Below are positions 41,157 to 50,091 of a stretch of DNA of 64,000 nucleotides, piece by piece. Positions within the stretch are counted from its first letter, which is position 1. The number at the start of each line of letters is the position of its first letter. The translations under genes were made by a program, and so were the position numbers. This stretch comes from Variovorax sp. SG517 (GTDB taxonomy: Bacteria; Pseudomonadota; Gammaproteobacteria; Burkholderiales; Burkholderiaceae_C): assembly GCF_013376045.1 (NCBI RefSeq), contig NZ_JABMJG010000009.1, positions 124,001-188,000 of the forward strand, in the 5' to 3' direction. The notes under the pieces were generated by a model, which saw nothing but the letters and a program-made list of their open reading frames with translations, ran no database searches and was not told the origin of the DNA.

Positions 41157-42233
41157 ATGAACGAGTTGGACTCCCTGGTCGACACCGCACGTGCCGCCTT
41201 CGCCGAAGCGAAGACACCCGCCGAGCTCGAAAACGCCAAGGCCCAGTTCCTGGGCAAGTCGGGCCGCATCACCGAGCTGATGAAGGGCATGGCCGCGCTG
41301 AGTGTCGAAGAGAAGAAGTCCCGCGGCGCCGCCATCAACGTCGCCAAGCAAGCCATCGAAGCCGCGCTGACCGACCGCCGCCAGCAGCTGGCCGACGAAG
41401 AACTCTCGCTGCAACTGCGTGCCGAGGCGCTCGACGTGAGCCTGCCCGGCCGCCGCCGCATTTCCGGCGGACTGCATCCCGTGAGCCGCACCCTGGAGCG
41501 CATCGAGGAGATCTTCTCCAGCATGGGCTTCGACGTGGCCGACGGCCCCGAGATCGAGAGCGACTGGCACAGCTTCACCTCGCTCAACAACCCGCCGAAC
41601 CATCCTGCGCGCTCGATGCAGGACACCTTCTACGTCGACCTGAACGGCGACGACGGCATCCCCTACAACCTGCGCCCGCACACCAGCCCGATGCAGGTGC
41701 GCTATGCGCATCAGCACATCAAGAAGTACGCCGCCGAGTTCGCGGCTGCCGCGGCCGACACCACCGGCACCGTGAAGGCGCCCGAGATCCGCGTGATCGC
41801 CCCCGGCCGCACCTACCGCGTCGACAGCGACGCCACCCATTCGCCGATGTTCCACCAGTGCGAAGGCCTGTGGCTCGGCGAGAACGTGAGCTTCAAGGAC
41901 CTGAAGGTCGTCTTCACCGACTTCTGCCGCACCTTCTTCGAGCGCGACGATCTCGTGCTGCGCTTCCGCCCGAGCTTCTTCCCGTTCACCGAGCCGAGCG
42001 CCGAGATCGACATCCAGTTCGCGAGCGGCCCCCTGGCCGGCCGCTGGCTGGAGGTGTCTGGCTCGGGCCAGGTGCACCCGAACGTGGTGCGCAACATGGG
42101 CCTCGACCCGGAGCGCTACATCGGCTTCGCCTTCGGCATGGGCCCCGACCGGCTCACGATGCTGCGCTACGGCGTGAACGACCTGCGCCTCTTCTTCGAC
42201 GGCGACCTGCGTTTTCTCTCGCAGTTCCAGTAA
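41157..42233 (+). CDS. pheS: Phenylalanyl-tRNA synthetase alpha subunit
   Basis: The 358-residue catalytic subunit of the alpha2-beta2 enzyme. It has an N-terminal coiled coil (about 1-85) that grips tRNA-Phe, and the class II core with motif 2 near VIAPGRTYRVDSDATHSPMF and motif 3 in GFAFGMGPDRLTMLRYG. FFPFTEPSAEIDI contributes to the Phe pocket. The ATG at 41157 is the only one near the family start. It precedes pheT by 39 bp. The expression link to Phe-tRNA charging is made by the leader peptide at the head of the operon. Confidence 0.98.
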   Translation: MNELDSLVDTARAAFAEAKTPAELENAKAQFLGKSGRITELMKGMAALSVEEKKSRGAAINVAKQAIEAALTDRRQQLADEELSLQLRAEALDVSLPGRRRISGGLHPVSRTLERIEEIFSSMGFDVADGPEIESDWHSFTSLNNPPNHPARSMQDTFYVDLNGDDGIPYNLRPHTSPMQVRYAHQHIKKYAAEFAAAAADTTGTVKAPEIRVIAPGRTYRVDSDATHSPMFHQCEGLWLGENVSFKDLKVVFTDFCRTFFERDDLVLRFRPSFFPFTEPSAEIDIQFASGPLAGRWLEVSGSGQVHPNVVRNMGLDPERYIGFAFGMGPDRLTMLRYGVNDLRLFFDGDLRFLSQFQ

Positions 42234-42272
42234 GCACCCCATCACAGAAAAAACCAGATCGAGATCGAAGAG

Positions 42273-44714
42273 ATGCAATTCCCGGAATCCTGGCTGCGCG
42301 AGTTCTGCAACCCGCCCATCGACAGCGCCACGTTGGCCGAAACGCTCACCATGGGCGGTTTCGAGGTCGAGGAGCGCCGACCGGTGGCGCCGCCTTTCAC
42401 GCGCATCGTGGTCGGCGAAATCAAGGAAGCGGTGCAGCACCCGAACGCCGATCGCCTGCGCGTGTGCCAGGTCGACGCAGGGCAGGGCGCCCTGCTGAAC
42501 ATCGTGTGCGGCGCGCCCAATGCGCGCGTCGGCATCAAGGTGCCGTGCGCGCTGGTCGGCGCCGAACTGCCGCCGGGTGAAGACGGCAAGCCCTTCCTCA
42601 TCAAGCTCGGCAAGCTGCGCGGCGTGGAAAGCCAGGGCATGCTGTGCTCGGCGCGCGAACTGCAGCTGAGCGAAGACCACGGCGGCCTGCTCGAGCTCGA
42701 CGCCGACGCGCCCATCGGCGCCGACGTGCGCGAGGTGCTCAAGCTCGACGACATGCTGCTCACGCTGAAGCTCACGCCCAACCTGGCGCACGGCCTCAGC
42801 GTCTACGGCGTCGCGCGCGAGCTGGCCGCGCTCACGGGCGCGCCGCTCAAGACGCCCGACATCGCACCTGTCGCCACTTCGTTCGCCGACGTGCTGCCGG
42901 TGAAGGTCGAGGCGCCAGAGCTCTGCGGCCGCTTCTCGGGCCGCATCGTGCGCGGCGTGAACACCAAGGTCGCGACGCCCCCCTGGATGGTCGAGCGCCT
43001 GGCGCGCTGCGGCCAGCGCAGCGTGACGCCGCTGGTCGACATCTCGAACTACGTGATGTTCGAATACGGCCAGCCCAGCCACATTTTCGACCTCGACAAG
43101 ATCCACGGCGGCCTCACGGTGCGCTGGGGCAAGCCGGGCGAGCAGCTCAAGCTGCTCAATGGCAACACGATCACCGTGGACGACAAGGTCGGCGTGATCG
43201 CCGACGACCGAGAGGTGGAGTCGCTCGCCGGCATCATGGGCGGCGACGCCACCTCGGTGTCCGACGACACGCGCAACATCTACGTCGAAGCCGCCTTCTG
43301 GTGGCCCGAGGCCGTGCAGGGCCGCTCGCGCCGTTTCAACTTCTCGACCGACGCCGGCCATCGCTACGAGCGCGGTGTCGACCCGAGCCGCACCGTCCAG
43401 ATCATCGAGCGCATCACGCAGCTGATCACCGAGATCTGCGGCGGCCAGGCCGGCCGCATGGACGACCAGACGCTGAGCGTGCCCGAGGCCGTGCCCGTTA
43501 CGCTGCGCGTGGCGCGTGCATCGCGCGTGATCGGCATGCCGCTGACGCAGGCCCAATGCGCCGAAGCGCTGAACCGCCTCGGCTTTGCGATCACCGAGGG
43601 CGAGGGCACGCTGACCGTGACCCCGCCGCCGCACCGCTTCGACCTGCTGATCGAGGAAGACCTGATCGAAGAGGTCGCGCGCCTGATCGGCTTCAACAAC
43701 CTGCCGACCACCGCGCCGCTCGCGCCCATCACCGCGCGCGTGCGTCCCGAGGCGCAGCGCAGCCGATTCGCGGTTCGCCGCAGCATCGCCGCGCTGGGTT
43801 ACCAGGAAACGATCAACTTCAGCTTCGTCGAGGCGCACTGGGAACAGGACCTGGCGGGCAACGCCAATCCGGTGAAGCTGCTGAACCCCATCGCCAGCCA
43901 GATGAGCGTGATGCGCTCCTCGCTGATGGGTTCGCTGCTGCAGGTGCTCAAGTTCAACCTCGACCGCAAGGCGCCGCGCGTGCGCGTGTTCGAGCTGGGC
44001 CGCGTGTTCATGCGCGACGACGGCGTCGTCACCACCGACAGCACCGTGCGCGGCGTGAACCAGCCGATGCGCGTGGCGGGCCTCGCATGGGGCGACGCCG
44101 ACGAGGCGCGCTGGGACGGCAAGCCGCAGCGCATCGACTTCTACGACGTGAAGGGCGACGTCGAGGCGCTGCTCGCCCCGCTGCAGCCGACCTTCGAGGC
44201 GGCCGAGCATCCGGCCCTGCACCCGGGCCGCTCGGCGCGCGTGCTCGTCGACGGCAAGGCCATCGGCTTCGTCGGCGAACTGCACCCGCGCTGGCGCCAG
44301 AAGTGGGACTTCGCGCAGGCGCCCGTGCTGTTCGAACTCGACCTCGATGCAGTCACCGCACGCCCCGTGCCCGTGGCGCAGCCAGTGCCCAAGCACCAGG
44401 CCGTCGAGCGCGACATCGCCGTGGTGGTGGCCGAGGCCGTCACGCACGACGCGCTGATGCAGACCATTCGCTCCACCGCGGCGGCCAAGGGCTTGCTGCG
44501 CGACGCGACGCTGTTCGACATCTACCGTCCGCAGCCGCTGCGCGAGGGTGCGGTGGCCGCGCCCGGCGCGCTGGCGCAGGGCGAGAAGAGCATGGCGGTG
44601 CGCCTGAGCTTCCAGAGCGACAGCGCCACGCTGACGGATGAGCAGGTCGAGCCCGCCGTCCGCGCGATCGTCGAACAACTGGGCGCCAAACTCGGCGGCC
44701 GCTTGAGGGGGTGA
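42273..44714 (+). CDS. pheT: Phenylalanyl-tRNA synthetase beta subunit
   Basis: The 813-residue beta subunit. In order: N-terminal strand-helix, an OB-fold tRNA-binding domain (about 40-150), the B3/B4 editing domain, the B5 helix-turn-helix region (VTLRVARASRVIGMPLTQAQ), an inactive synthetase-like core and the C-terminal FDX-ACB anticodon-binding domain (PKHQAVERDIAVVV). Length is normal. The stop codon overlaps the ihfA start in TGATG, giving translational coupling. Confidence 0.98.
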   Translation: MQFPESWLREFCNPPIDSATLAETLTMGGFEVEERRPVAPPFTRIVVGEIKEAVQHPNADRLRVCQVDAGQGALLNIVCGAPNARVGIKVPCALVGAELPPGEDGKPFLIKLGKLRGVESQGMLCSARELQLSEDHGGLLELDADAPIGADVREVLKLDDMLLTLKLTPNLAHGLSVYGVARELAALTGAPLKTPDIAPVATSFADVLPVKVEAPELCGRFSGRIVRGVNTKVATPPWMVERLARCGQRSVTPLVDISNYVMFEYGQPSHIFDLDKIHGGLTVRWGKPGEQLKLLNGNTITVDDKVGVIADDREVESLAGIMGGDATSVSDDTRNIYVEAAFWWPEAVQGRSRRFNFSTDAGHRYERGVDPSRTVQIIERITQLITEICGGQAGRMDDQTLSVPEAVPVTLRVARASRVIGMPLTQAQCAEALNRLGFAITEGEGTLTVTPPPHRFDLLIEEDLIEEVARLIGFNNLPTTAPLAPITARVRPEAQRSRFAVRRSIAALGYQETINFSFVEAHWEQDLAGNANPVKLLNPIASQMSVMRSSLMGSLLQVLKFNLDRKAPRVRVFELGRVFMRDDGVVTTDSTVRGVNQPMRVAGLAWGDADEARWDGKPQRIDFYDVKGDVEALLAPLQPTFEAAEHPALHPGRSARVLVDGKAIGFVGELHPRWRQKWDFAQAPVLFELDLDAVTARPVPVAQPVPKHQAVERDIAVVVAEAVTHDALMQTIRSTAAAKGLLRDATLFDIYRPQPLREGAVAAPGALAQGEKSMAVRLSFQSDSATLTDEQVEPAVRAIVEQLGAKLGGRLRG

Positions 44715-45091
44715 TGAGAATGAACGCTGCCGAATTCACGCTCGAGGCTCTGGAAACGCCTGCGCTCACCAAGGCGCATCTCGCCGACCTGCTGTTCGAG
44801 CAGATCGGCCTGAACAAGCGTGAGTCCAAGGACATGGTCGAGGCCTTCTTCGAACTCGTGGCCAACAGCCTCATCGAAGGCACGGACGTGAAGATCTCGG
44901 GCTTCGGCAACTTCCAGATCCGCGTGAAGGCGCCCCGGCCCGGGCGCAATCCGCGCACGGGCGAGGCGATTCCGATCGGCGAGCGGCGCGTGGCGACGTT
45001 CCATGCGAGCGCCAAGCTCAAGGAACAGATTCACGGAAGCATCGACCAGGGCAACACCTCCGAAGTCGAATGGAGCCTCGGTTCCGAATAA
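44714..45091 (+). CDS. ihfA: Integration host factor alpha subunit
   Basis: A 125-residue DNA-bending protein of the HU/IHF family, partner of IhfB. The DNA-intercalating beta-arm is seen as PGRNPRTGEAIPI, preceded by VKISGFGNFQIRVK. The termini are longer than in E. coli IHF-alpha (99 residues), with about 14 extra residues at the N-terminus and an acidic C-terminal tail. Starts at ATG 44714, overlapping the pheT stop, or at ATG 44720; GAGGGGG upstream is the ribosome binding site. The position after pheT is conserved across proteobacteria. Confidence 0.96.
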   Translation: MRMNAAEFTLEALETPALTKAHLADLLFEQIGLNKRESKDMVEAFFELVANSLIEGTDVKISGFGNFQIRVKAPRPGRNPRTGEAIPIGERRVATFHASAKLKEQIHGSIDQGNTSEVEWSLGSE

Positions 45092-45156
45092 GTGCTTGGT
45101 GCTGCGCGGCTGCGTGGAGTAATCTCTGAGGTTTCCCGCGCACAGTCTTGATTTCA

Positions 45157-45615
45157 ATGGAGAAAACGCTCCCTCCGATTCCCGTCAAACGCTACTTCAC
45201 CATCGGTGAGGTCGGCGAGCTCTGTGGCGTCAAGCCGCACGTGCTGCGTTATTGGGAGCAGGAGTTCACGCAGCTGCGCCCGATGAAGCGGCGCGGCAAC
45301 CGCCGCTACTACCAGCACCACGAGGTGCTCATGATTCGCCGCATCCGCGATCTGCTCTACGACCAGGGTTTCACGATCAGCGGCGCGCGCAACAAGCTGC
45401 AGGAACTCGTGCAGGGCGAGCGCGACCGCCGCAAGGCAGGCGAGGTGCCGCTCGAAGGCGTGGAGGCCATCGAGATCGACCAGGAAGAATTCGACGCCGC
45501 CATCATCGAGGATTCGCCCGCGTCAGCGGCCGTGCAGACGGCCGATCTGTCGCAGCTGCTGCACCTTCGGCGCGAACTATTTGAAATTCGTGAGCTGCTG
45601 ACCGTCGGACGCTGA
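45157..45615 (+). CDS. MerR family transcriptional regulator
   Basis: A 152-residue MerR-type protein with the N-terminal winged helix KRYFTIGEVGELCGVKPHVL and RYWEQEFTQLRPMKRRGNRR (about 14-53), then a coiled-coil dimerisation helix. It lacks the C-terminal Cys of metal-sensing MerR proteins and ends in an acidic, possibly disordered stretch. This gene follows ihfA in most Burkholderiales and other proteobacteria, but its regulon is not known to me. The ATG at 45157 is preferred over a TTG nine bases earlier. Confidence 0.92.
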   Translation: MEKTLPPIPVKRYFTIGEVGELCGVKPHVLRYWEQEFTQLRPMKRRGNRRYYQHHEVLMIRRIRDLLYDQGFTISGARNKLQELVQGERDRRKAGEVPLEGVEAIEIDQEEFDAAIIEDSPASAAVQTADLSQLLHLRRELFEIRELLTVGR

Positions 45616-45626
45616 ATTTCAGAGGC

Positions 45627-45632
45627 TATAAT
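45627..45632 (+). promoter_or_regulatory. -10 box of the tRNA-Pro promoter
   Basis: A perfect TATAAT ends 10 bases before the first base of the mature tRNA. Confidence 0.75.
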
Positions 45633-45641
45633 CGAGAGCTT

Positions 45642-45718
45642 CGGTGTGTGGCGCAGCCTGGTAGCGCACTTGCATGGGGTGCAAGGGGTCGAAGGTTCGA
45701 ATCCTTTCACACCGACCA
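45642..45718 (+). tRNA. tRNA-Pro, anticodon GGG
   Basis: A 77-nt cloverleaf: acceptor CGGTGTG/CACACCG, anticodon stem CTTGC/GCAAG with loop ATGGGGT (anticodon GGG), T-loop TTCGAAT and encoded CCA end. It reads CCC and CCU codons. Confidence 0.97.
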
Positions 45719-45735
45719 AAGTCAGTAGATGAAAC

Positions 45736-45769
45736 AACGGCTTACGCTCAAAAGGCGTAAGCCGTTTTT
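45736..45769 (+). terminator. Rho-independent terminator after tRNA-Pro
   Basis: 12-bp stem AACGGCTTACGC/GCGTAAGCCGTT with loop TCAAAAG, then a T-run. Confidence 0.93.
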
Positions 45770-45811
45770 CTTTGTGGCCGCAGAGCTTGTTGCGCCCTTG
45801 GTTTCAGCGCT

Positions 45812-45990
45812 CAAAAAAAAGCTCACCCGAGGGTGAGCTGAAGGACCCCGTTCTCGCATGGGGTCGGAGGGAGGAGCCCGCCGCAGGGGGCGGGCGAATC
45901 GATGATCGCGGCCAATCTGGGAGACATCGAGGACGAGTTCTCGAATTCGGGGCTCTCGCGCATGGATGCCGAAGAAATGCGGATAGCTCG
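45812..45990 (-). ncRNA. Candidate structured small RNA
   Basis: Read on the minus strand, three hairpins follow each other: GCCCGCC/GGCGGGC (45876-45895), GACCCC/GGGGTC (45844-45865) and the terminator AGCTCACC/GGTGAGCT (45820-45839) followed by eight T. No minus-strand gene lies upstream that the terminator could serve; the next gene in that direction, at 46041, is on the plus strand. The 5' end is a guess. The interval 45770-46040 otherwise holds no gene. Confidence 0.45.
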
Positions 45991-46040
45991 GAATTAGTTC
46001 CTTTGTTTGCGCTGCCTTCGCGCCTATCCTTCGCGCCCAC

Positions 46041-46307
46041 ATGAATGCCGCACAGCAACTGCAACTCCTCGTCGACCTGCCCGATGGCTGGTCCAGCCGC
46101 ATCGACATCAAGCGCACCACCAGCGGCCGTTACGCGGGCGTTGCCGAACTGAACCTGCGCGGGCTCAAGTACGGCGTGCTGGTCTTCATGCAGCAGCCCA
46201 CGCTGGAAGCCGCGCTGCAGCGCGTGCGGCTGCGGGCGAGCCAGTTCGCCCGGGAGCGGCTCGCTCCGCTCGACATGTCTTCGGCGAGCCTGGCAAGGTC
46301 GAGCTGA
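46041..46307 (+). CDS. Hypothetical 88-residue protein
   Basis: A small protein I do not recognise. The central part, WSSRIDIKRTTSGRYAGVAE and LNLRGLKYGVLVFMQQPTLE, reads as alternating beta-strands and suggests a compact beta-rich fold. The C-terminal third is an Arg/Ala helix. There is no signal peptide and no clear Shine-Dalgarno; a TATCCT hexamer ends 10 nt before the ATG. It may be expressed divergently from the candidate small RNA. Confidence 0.55.
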   Translation: MNAAQQLQLLVDLPDGWSSRIDIKRTTSGRYAGVAELNLRGLKYGVLVFMQQPTLEAALQRVRLRASQFARERLAPLDMSSASLARSS

Positions 46308-46425
46308 TTCCCCGCGCCGCGGGGGCGATGGTTGGAGTTCGCTATCCCGCGGATGAGGATTCCCAACCCACGAAGCGCCCTTTCCGGGGCACCATCAGGC
46401 GTCATACCCGAACAAGGAGCACGCC

Positions 46426-46503
46426 ATGAAAGCATTCAGGAAACTCGTCGGCGGCGCGATCTCCGTCGCTGGCGCCGTGGTGCTTGTCGCCCAGCATCTG
46501 TAG
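46426..46503 (+). CDS. Predicted 25-residue single-pass membrane peptide
   Basis: The open frame encodes MKAFRKLVGGAISVAGAVVL followed by VAQHL. A canonical SD AAGGAG (46414-46419) lies 6 nt upstream of the ATG. A basic N-terminus followed by about 16 uninterrupted hydrophobic or small residues is typical of small membrane proteins. The stop codon is 12 bp from the end of the convergent DipZ-like gene. It resembles no leader peptide, since there is no codon run and no attenuator. Confidence 0.5.
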   Translation: MKAFRKLVGGAISVAGAVVLVAQHL

Positions 46504-46514
46504 GCGACTGTCGA

Positions 46515-48296
46515 TCAACCGAAGGTGAACGCGTAGGCCTGCGCGCCCGCGTCCAGGAACTCGATCTCGAAGAGGCGGTCCTTCTCGTTCGCGGTCTGGC
46601 GCACCAGCTGATAGAGGCGCTGCCCGTCGATGACGCCGTTGCCCTGCGCATCGGTATCGGTGCCATGGTCCGCGAGCGGCGGCGCACCGTCGATCCGCAC
46701 CCTGAAGCGCACCGGCTTTCCATCGGCCGCGGGCCCGAGCACCAGGTGGAGGTCACGCGCATGGAAGCGATAGGCGATGCGGCCGTTGGGCTGCACCAGC
46801 ACTGCGCGCTCGCGCTCGACTTTCCATTCGCCAGCCAGCGTCCACTGATTGGTACGCAGCGCTGAAACACCGGAATAGACCCGCGCGCGGTCGTTCGAAA
46901 TGCCGCCGGGCGAGGCGAAGTTGAACGCCTGCTCGTAGCCGAGGTAGGTCTCGCCAGAGAGGGCCGGCTCTGCGGCTGCCGCAGCCTGCGTGCCCTTGCC
47001 TTCGGGCGAGACAATCCCCGCCGATGCGACGGGCCGACCGGCCTCCGCCAGCAGTTGCTGGATGGCCTGCTCCGACTTCGCATACTTTCCCTCGCCGAAC
47101 TGGTGGTGCCGGACGCGCCCCTGCGCATCGACGAGATAGAAGGCCGGCCAGTACTGGTTGCCGAAGGCGCGCCAGATCGCGTAGTCGCTGTCGACAGCCA
47201 CCGGAAAGCCGATGCCGAGGTCCTTCACCGCGCGGCGCACGTTGGCCGATTGCTTCTCGAACGCGAACTCCGGCGTGTGCACGCCCACCACCACCAGCCC
47301 GGCGTCCTTGTACTTCTCGGCCCACGCGCGAACGTAGGGCAGGGTGCGCAGGCAGTTGATGCAGGAGTAGGTCCAGAAATCGACCAGCACCACCTTGCCG
47401 CGCAGGGCTTCGGGCGTGAGCGGTGGGGAGTTGATCCATTCGACGGCACCGGCCAGCGAAGGGAGCCCGCCTTCATCCGGCAGCTTCGGCAGGGGCGTCG
47501 TCGGAAAGGACTGGGCGGACACGGGCATCAGTCCTTCCGAGGCGGCGGAAGCCTGCGGCTGCGGCGCCGGCGCTGGCGCCGACACGTCGAGCCTGTTCAC
47601 GAGCGCCTGCTCCAGCGCCGATGTGGTTCCCGCCGACAGACGACTCAGCAGCCCCGTGTCCAGCCCCGACGCGATCGCGCCCACTCCCACGAGCACCGCC
47701 ACGCCGGCCACGCGGCGCATCCATTCACCCGCGTGCAGCGACCCCTTCATCGCTGAGAAGACCCGGCCGCCGAAAAGCAGCGCAGCCGCCAGCGAGGTGC
47801 ACGCGCCCGCCGCATAAGCCAGCAGCAGCAGCGAGGTGCCGACGCTCGCGCCATTGAGCGCCGCACCCGTCAGGATCAGCCCGAGGATCGGCCCCGCGCA
47901 GGGTGCCCAAAGCAGCCCGGTGCCGACGCCCAGCAGCAGCGGCGAGAACACGGACGCCTTTCCCGGCGCCGGCTCGGACAGCCGCAGCCCGAGCGCCACC
48001 AGCGGGCGGCTCATCCGATCTGCAACCGACGGGAACAGCAGCGTCACGCCGAACACCGCCAGCAGCGCAATCGCGGCGCTGCGTCCGTATTCGTTGAGCG
48101 TCACGACCCAGCCGCCGCCCACCGCCGCCAGCGTGGCGATGGCCGAGAACGCCAGCGCCATGCCCAGTAGCATCGGCAGGCCGTGCGAGCGGAAGGGCCT
48201 GTCGGCGCGCGCGAATACGAAGGGGAGCACGGGCAGGATGCACGGGCTCAGGATGGTGAGCACGCCTCCGAGGTAGGCAACGATGAGGAGCAGCAT
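46515..48296 (-). CDS. DipZ-like fusion: CcdA membrane domain plus thioredoxin-like domain
   Basis: A 593-residue protein in three parts. Residues 1-210 form a CcdA/DsbD-type membrane domain with the two membrane cysteines in LSPCILPVLPF and WAPCAGPILG, which carries electrons across the inner membrane. About residues 260-430 are a periplasmic thioredoxin-like domain with active site YSCINC in VVLVDFWTYSCINCLRTLP. The C-terminal 150 residues resemble the carbohydrate-binding-like domain of mycobacterial DipZ. Together they would reduce a periplasmic partner. The thioredoxin domain is highly similar to the separate TlpA-like protein at 51569. Confidence 0.9.
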   Translation of the reverse strand: MLLLIVAYLGGVLTILSPCILPVLPFVFARADRPFRSHGLPMLLGMALAFSAIATLAAVGGGWVVTLNEYGRSAAIALLAVFGVTLLFPSVADRMSRPLVALGLRLSEPAPGKASVFSPLLLGVGTGLLWAPCAGPILGLILTGAALNGASVGTSLLLLAYAAGACTSLAAALLFGGRVFSAMKGSLHAGEWMRRVAGVAVLVGVGAIASGLDTGLLSRLSAGTTSALEQALVNRLDVSAPAPAPQPQASAASEGLMPVSAQSFPTTPLPKLPDEGGLPSLAGAVEWINSPPLTPEALRGKVVLVDFWTYSCINCLRTLPYVRAWAEKYKDAGLVVVGVHTPEFAFEKQSANVRRAVKDLGIGFPVAVDSDYAIWRAFGNQYWPAFYLVDAQGRVRHHQFGEGKYAKSEQAIQQLLAEAGRPVASAGIVSPEGKGTQAAAAAEPALSGETYLGYEQAFNFASPGGISNDRARVYSGVSALRTNQWTLAGEWKVERERAVLVQPNGRIAYRFHARDLHLVLGPAADGKPVRFRVRIDGAPPLADHGTDTDAQGNGVIDGQRLYQLVRQTANEKDRLFEIEFLDAGAQAYAFTFG

Positions 48297-48440
48297 GGTC
48301 GGGTCCTGTCGGTGAGTGGCTGAAAGGGAAAAGTGAAGGGCGAGCGGGGTCCTCGCGGTCTCGCGATGCGAGCCGCTCCTGCTTGGGTCGACGAGTTGGT
48401 GGGTGGGTGGGTTGGTGAGTTGGTGGATGAGGCGGCCGGC

Positions 48441-49826
48441 TCAGTCCGGTGGCGCGGCTGTGTGGGTGGCCATGGTCAGCCGGGCTTCCAGCCCACCTTC
48501 CTCCCGGTTGCGCAGCGTGAGCTCCGCGCCCATCGCCGTCGCCAGCTGCTGCGCGATGGCCAGGCCCAGTCCGGTGCCGCCGGTGTTGCGGTTGCGCGAG
48601 CCCTCCACGCGGTAGAAAGGCTTGAGCACGTTCTCCAACTGGTCGGGCGGAATGCCGGGCCCGTTGTCGACCACCGCCAGCGTCAGCCGGTGGCCGCCAG
48701 CATCGGCACTGGCGTGCACCTGCAACCGCACGTCGGTGCCGAACTTCAGCGCGTTGTCGATCAGGTTCGCCAGGATGCGTCGCAGCGCGTTCGGCCGGGT
48801 CACCATGGGCTCGCCCACGCGGCCTTCGAGCAGCACCTGCTGGCCCGCATCCTCGTAGTCGGCCACCATGCTCTCGAACAGCGCGTCGGCGTCGATGCGG
48901 CGAGGCGGCTCGGTGGCGCCGTGCAGGGTGCGCGCGTAGGTCACGCCTTCGCGCACCAGGGTGTGCATGGCGTCGAGGTCCTGGCGGAACTTGTCGCGGT
49001 CATGGCCGTCGTCCATCAGGTCGGTGCGCAGCCGCATGCGGGTGATGGGCGTCTGCAGGTCGTGCGAGATGGCCGCGAGGATCTCGACCCGCTCGGCCAT
49101 GTAGCCGGCGATGCGCTTCTGCATTGCGTTGAACGCGCGCGCAGCGTGCTGCACCTCGGTCGGGCCTTCCTCGGCGAGCTGCCGGCCCTTCAGATCGGGG
49201 CCCAGTTCGTCGGCCGCGTCGGCCAACTGCGCCAGTGGCCGCGTGACCAGCCGCACCGCGTACCAGGCGCACACGGCCAGCACCAGCAGCTGTACCCACA
49301 GCAGCCACATCACCCAGCTCGACACCGGCATGTCCACGCGCCGCGCATGCACCACCACCGAGGAGCCGTCCGACATCCGCACCTGGATCTGCAGGCCCTG
49401 CGGCGGATTGCTCACCTGGCCGACCTTGACGATCTCGAAGGGGCGCATCGCGTCAATGATGGCATTGGCAAACTGCTGGGACAGCGGCGTGTCGGGCGGT
49501 ATGCCCTCCGCGCTGCCGCCAAGCACGAAGTGGTAGTTGCGCCGCTCCAGCCGCGCCAGCCAGCCCTCGCGCTCGGCGGCGGGCAGCCGGTCGAGGATGG
49601 CGACCGAGCTGGCGATGTCGCGCTCGATGCCGATCATCATCAGCTCGCGCATCGCGATGCCGCGCTCGTAGCGGATGGCCATGAAGGTCAGCAGCTGCGC
49701 GATGGCCAGCCCGACCACGATGATCAGCGTGACGCGCGAGAACAGCGTGCGCGGCAGCAGCCGGTGCAGGCCCGGGGGCGGGGCGGCCGGGGCGAGGTCG
49801 TCGGAAAGGCTTGCGGATGTGGGCAT
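48441..49826 (-). CDS. Two-component sensor histidine kinase, OmpR-partner class
   Basis: A 461-residue membrane kinase. The first transmembrane helix is TLIIVVGLAIAQLLTFMAI (about 31-49), then a periplasmic sensor domain of about 110 residues, a second helix WVMWLLWVQLLVLAVCAWYA and a HAMP linker. The phospho-acceptor His is in AAISHDLQTPITRMR. The ATPase domain shows NLIDNALKFG (N box), VDNGPGIPPDQ (G1) and GGTGLGLAIAQQL (G2). I chose the ATG at 49826; the longer frame is intergenic. It is divergent from its likely partner regulator at 50092. Signal unknown; the flanking thiol-redox genes hint at redox or envelope stress. Confidence 0.93.
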   Translation of the reverse strand: MPTSASLSDDLAPAAPPPGLHRLLPRTLFSRVTLIIVVGLAIAQLLTFMAIRYERGIAMRELMMIGIERDIASSVAILDRLPAAEREGWLARLERRNYHFVLGGSAEGIPPDTPLSQQFANAIIDAMRPFEIVKVGQVSNPPQGLQIQVRMSDGSSVVVHARRVDMPVSSWVMWLLWVQLLVLAVCAWYAVRLVTRPLAQLADAADELGPDLKGRQLAEEGPTEVQHAARAFNAMQKRIAGYMAERVEILAAISHDLQTPITRMRLRTDLMDDGHDRDKFRQDLDAMHTLVREGVTYARTLHGATEPPRRIDADALFESMVADYEDAGQQVLLEGRVGEPMVTRPNALRRILANLIDNALKFGTDVRLQVHASADAGGHRLTLAVVDNGPGIPPDQLENVLKPFYRVEGSRNRNTGGTGLGLAIAQQLATAMGAELTLRNREEGGLEARLTMATHTAAPPD

Positions 49827-50091
49827 GGGCTGGTTTATAGACCGGTCCCGCGCCGCGGCGCGCCGCTTTGTATTCCAGTGTGTTCGGTAGCGCGGCCCGA
49901 CATACAACATTACCCGTCGCCACCCCGTCCGCCCCGCCGGCGCCGGCTCGGGCGGGCGGGCCGTGCGCGAGCAACATAGTGTGGTCGCCCCGCCCGCCGG
50001 ATACACGGGCATACAAAACCGCCCGTTCCGGCGCCGGCAAGGGCTACATTGCGTCTACCCGCCGCGCCAGCGGGCGCATCACCGTACAGCC

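Noticed and set aside
41022..44678. Very long minus-strand open frame (about 1218 codons) opposite pheS and pheT
   Set aside because: It is the mirror of strongly conserved, high-GC codons of pheS/pheT. Its translation is His/Arg/Ala-rich with no domain, and there is no ribosome binding site.
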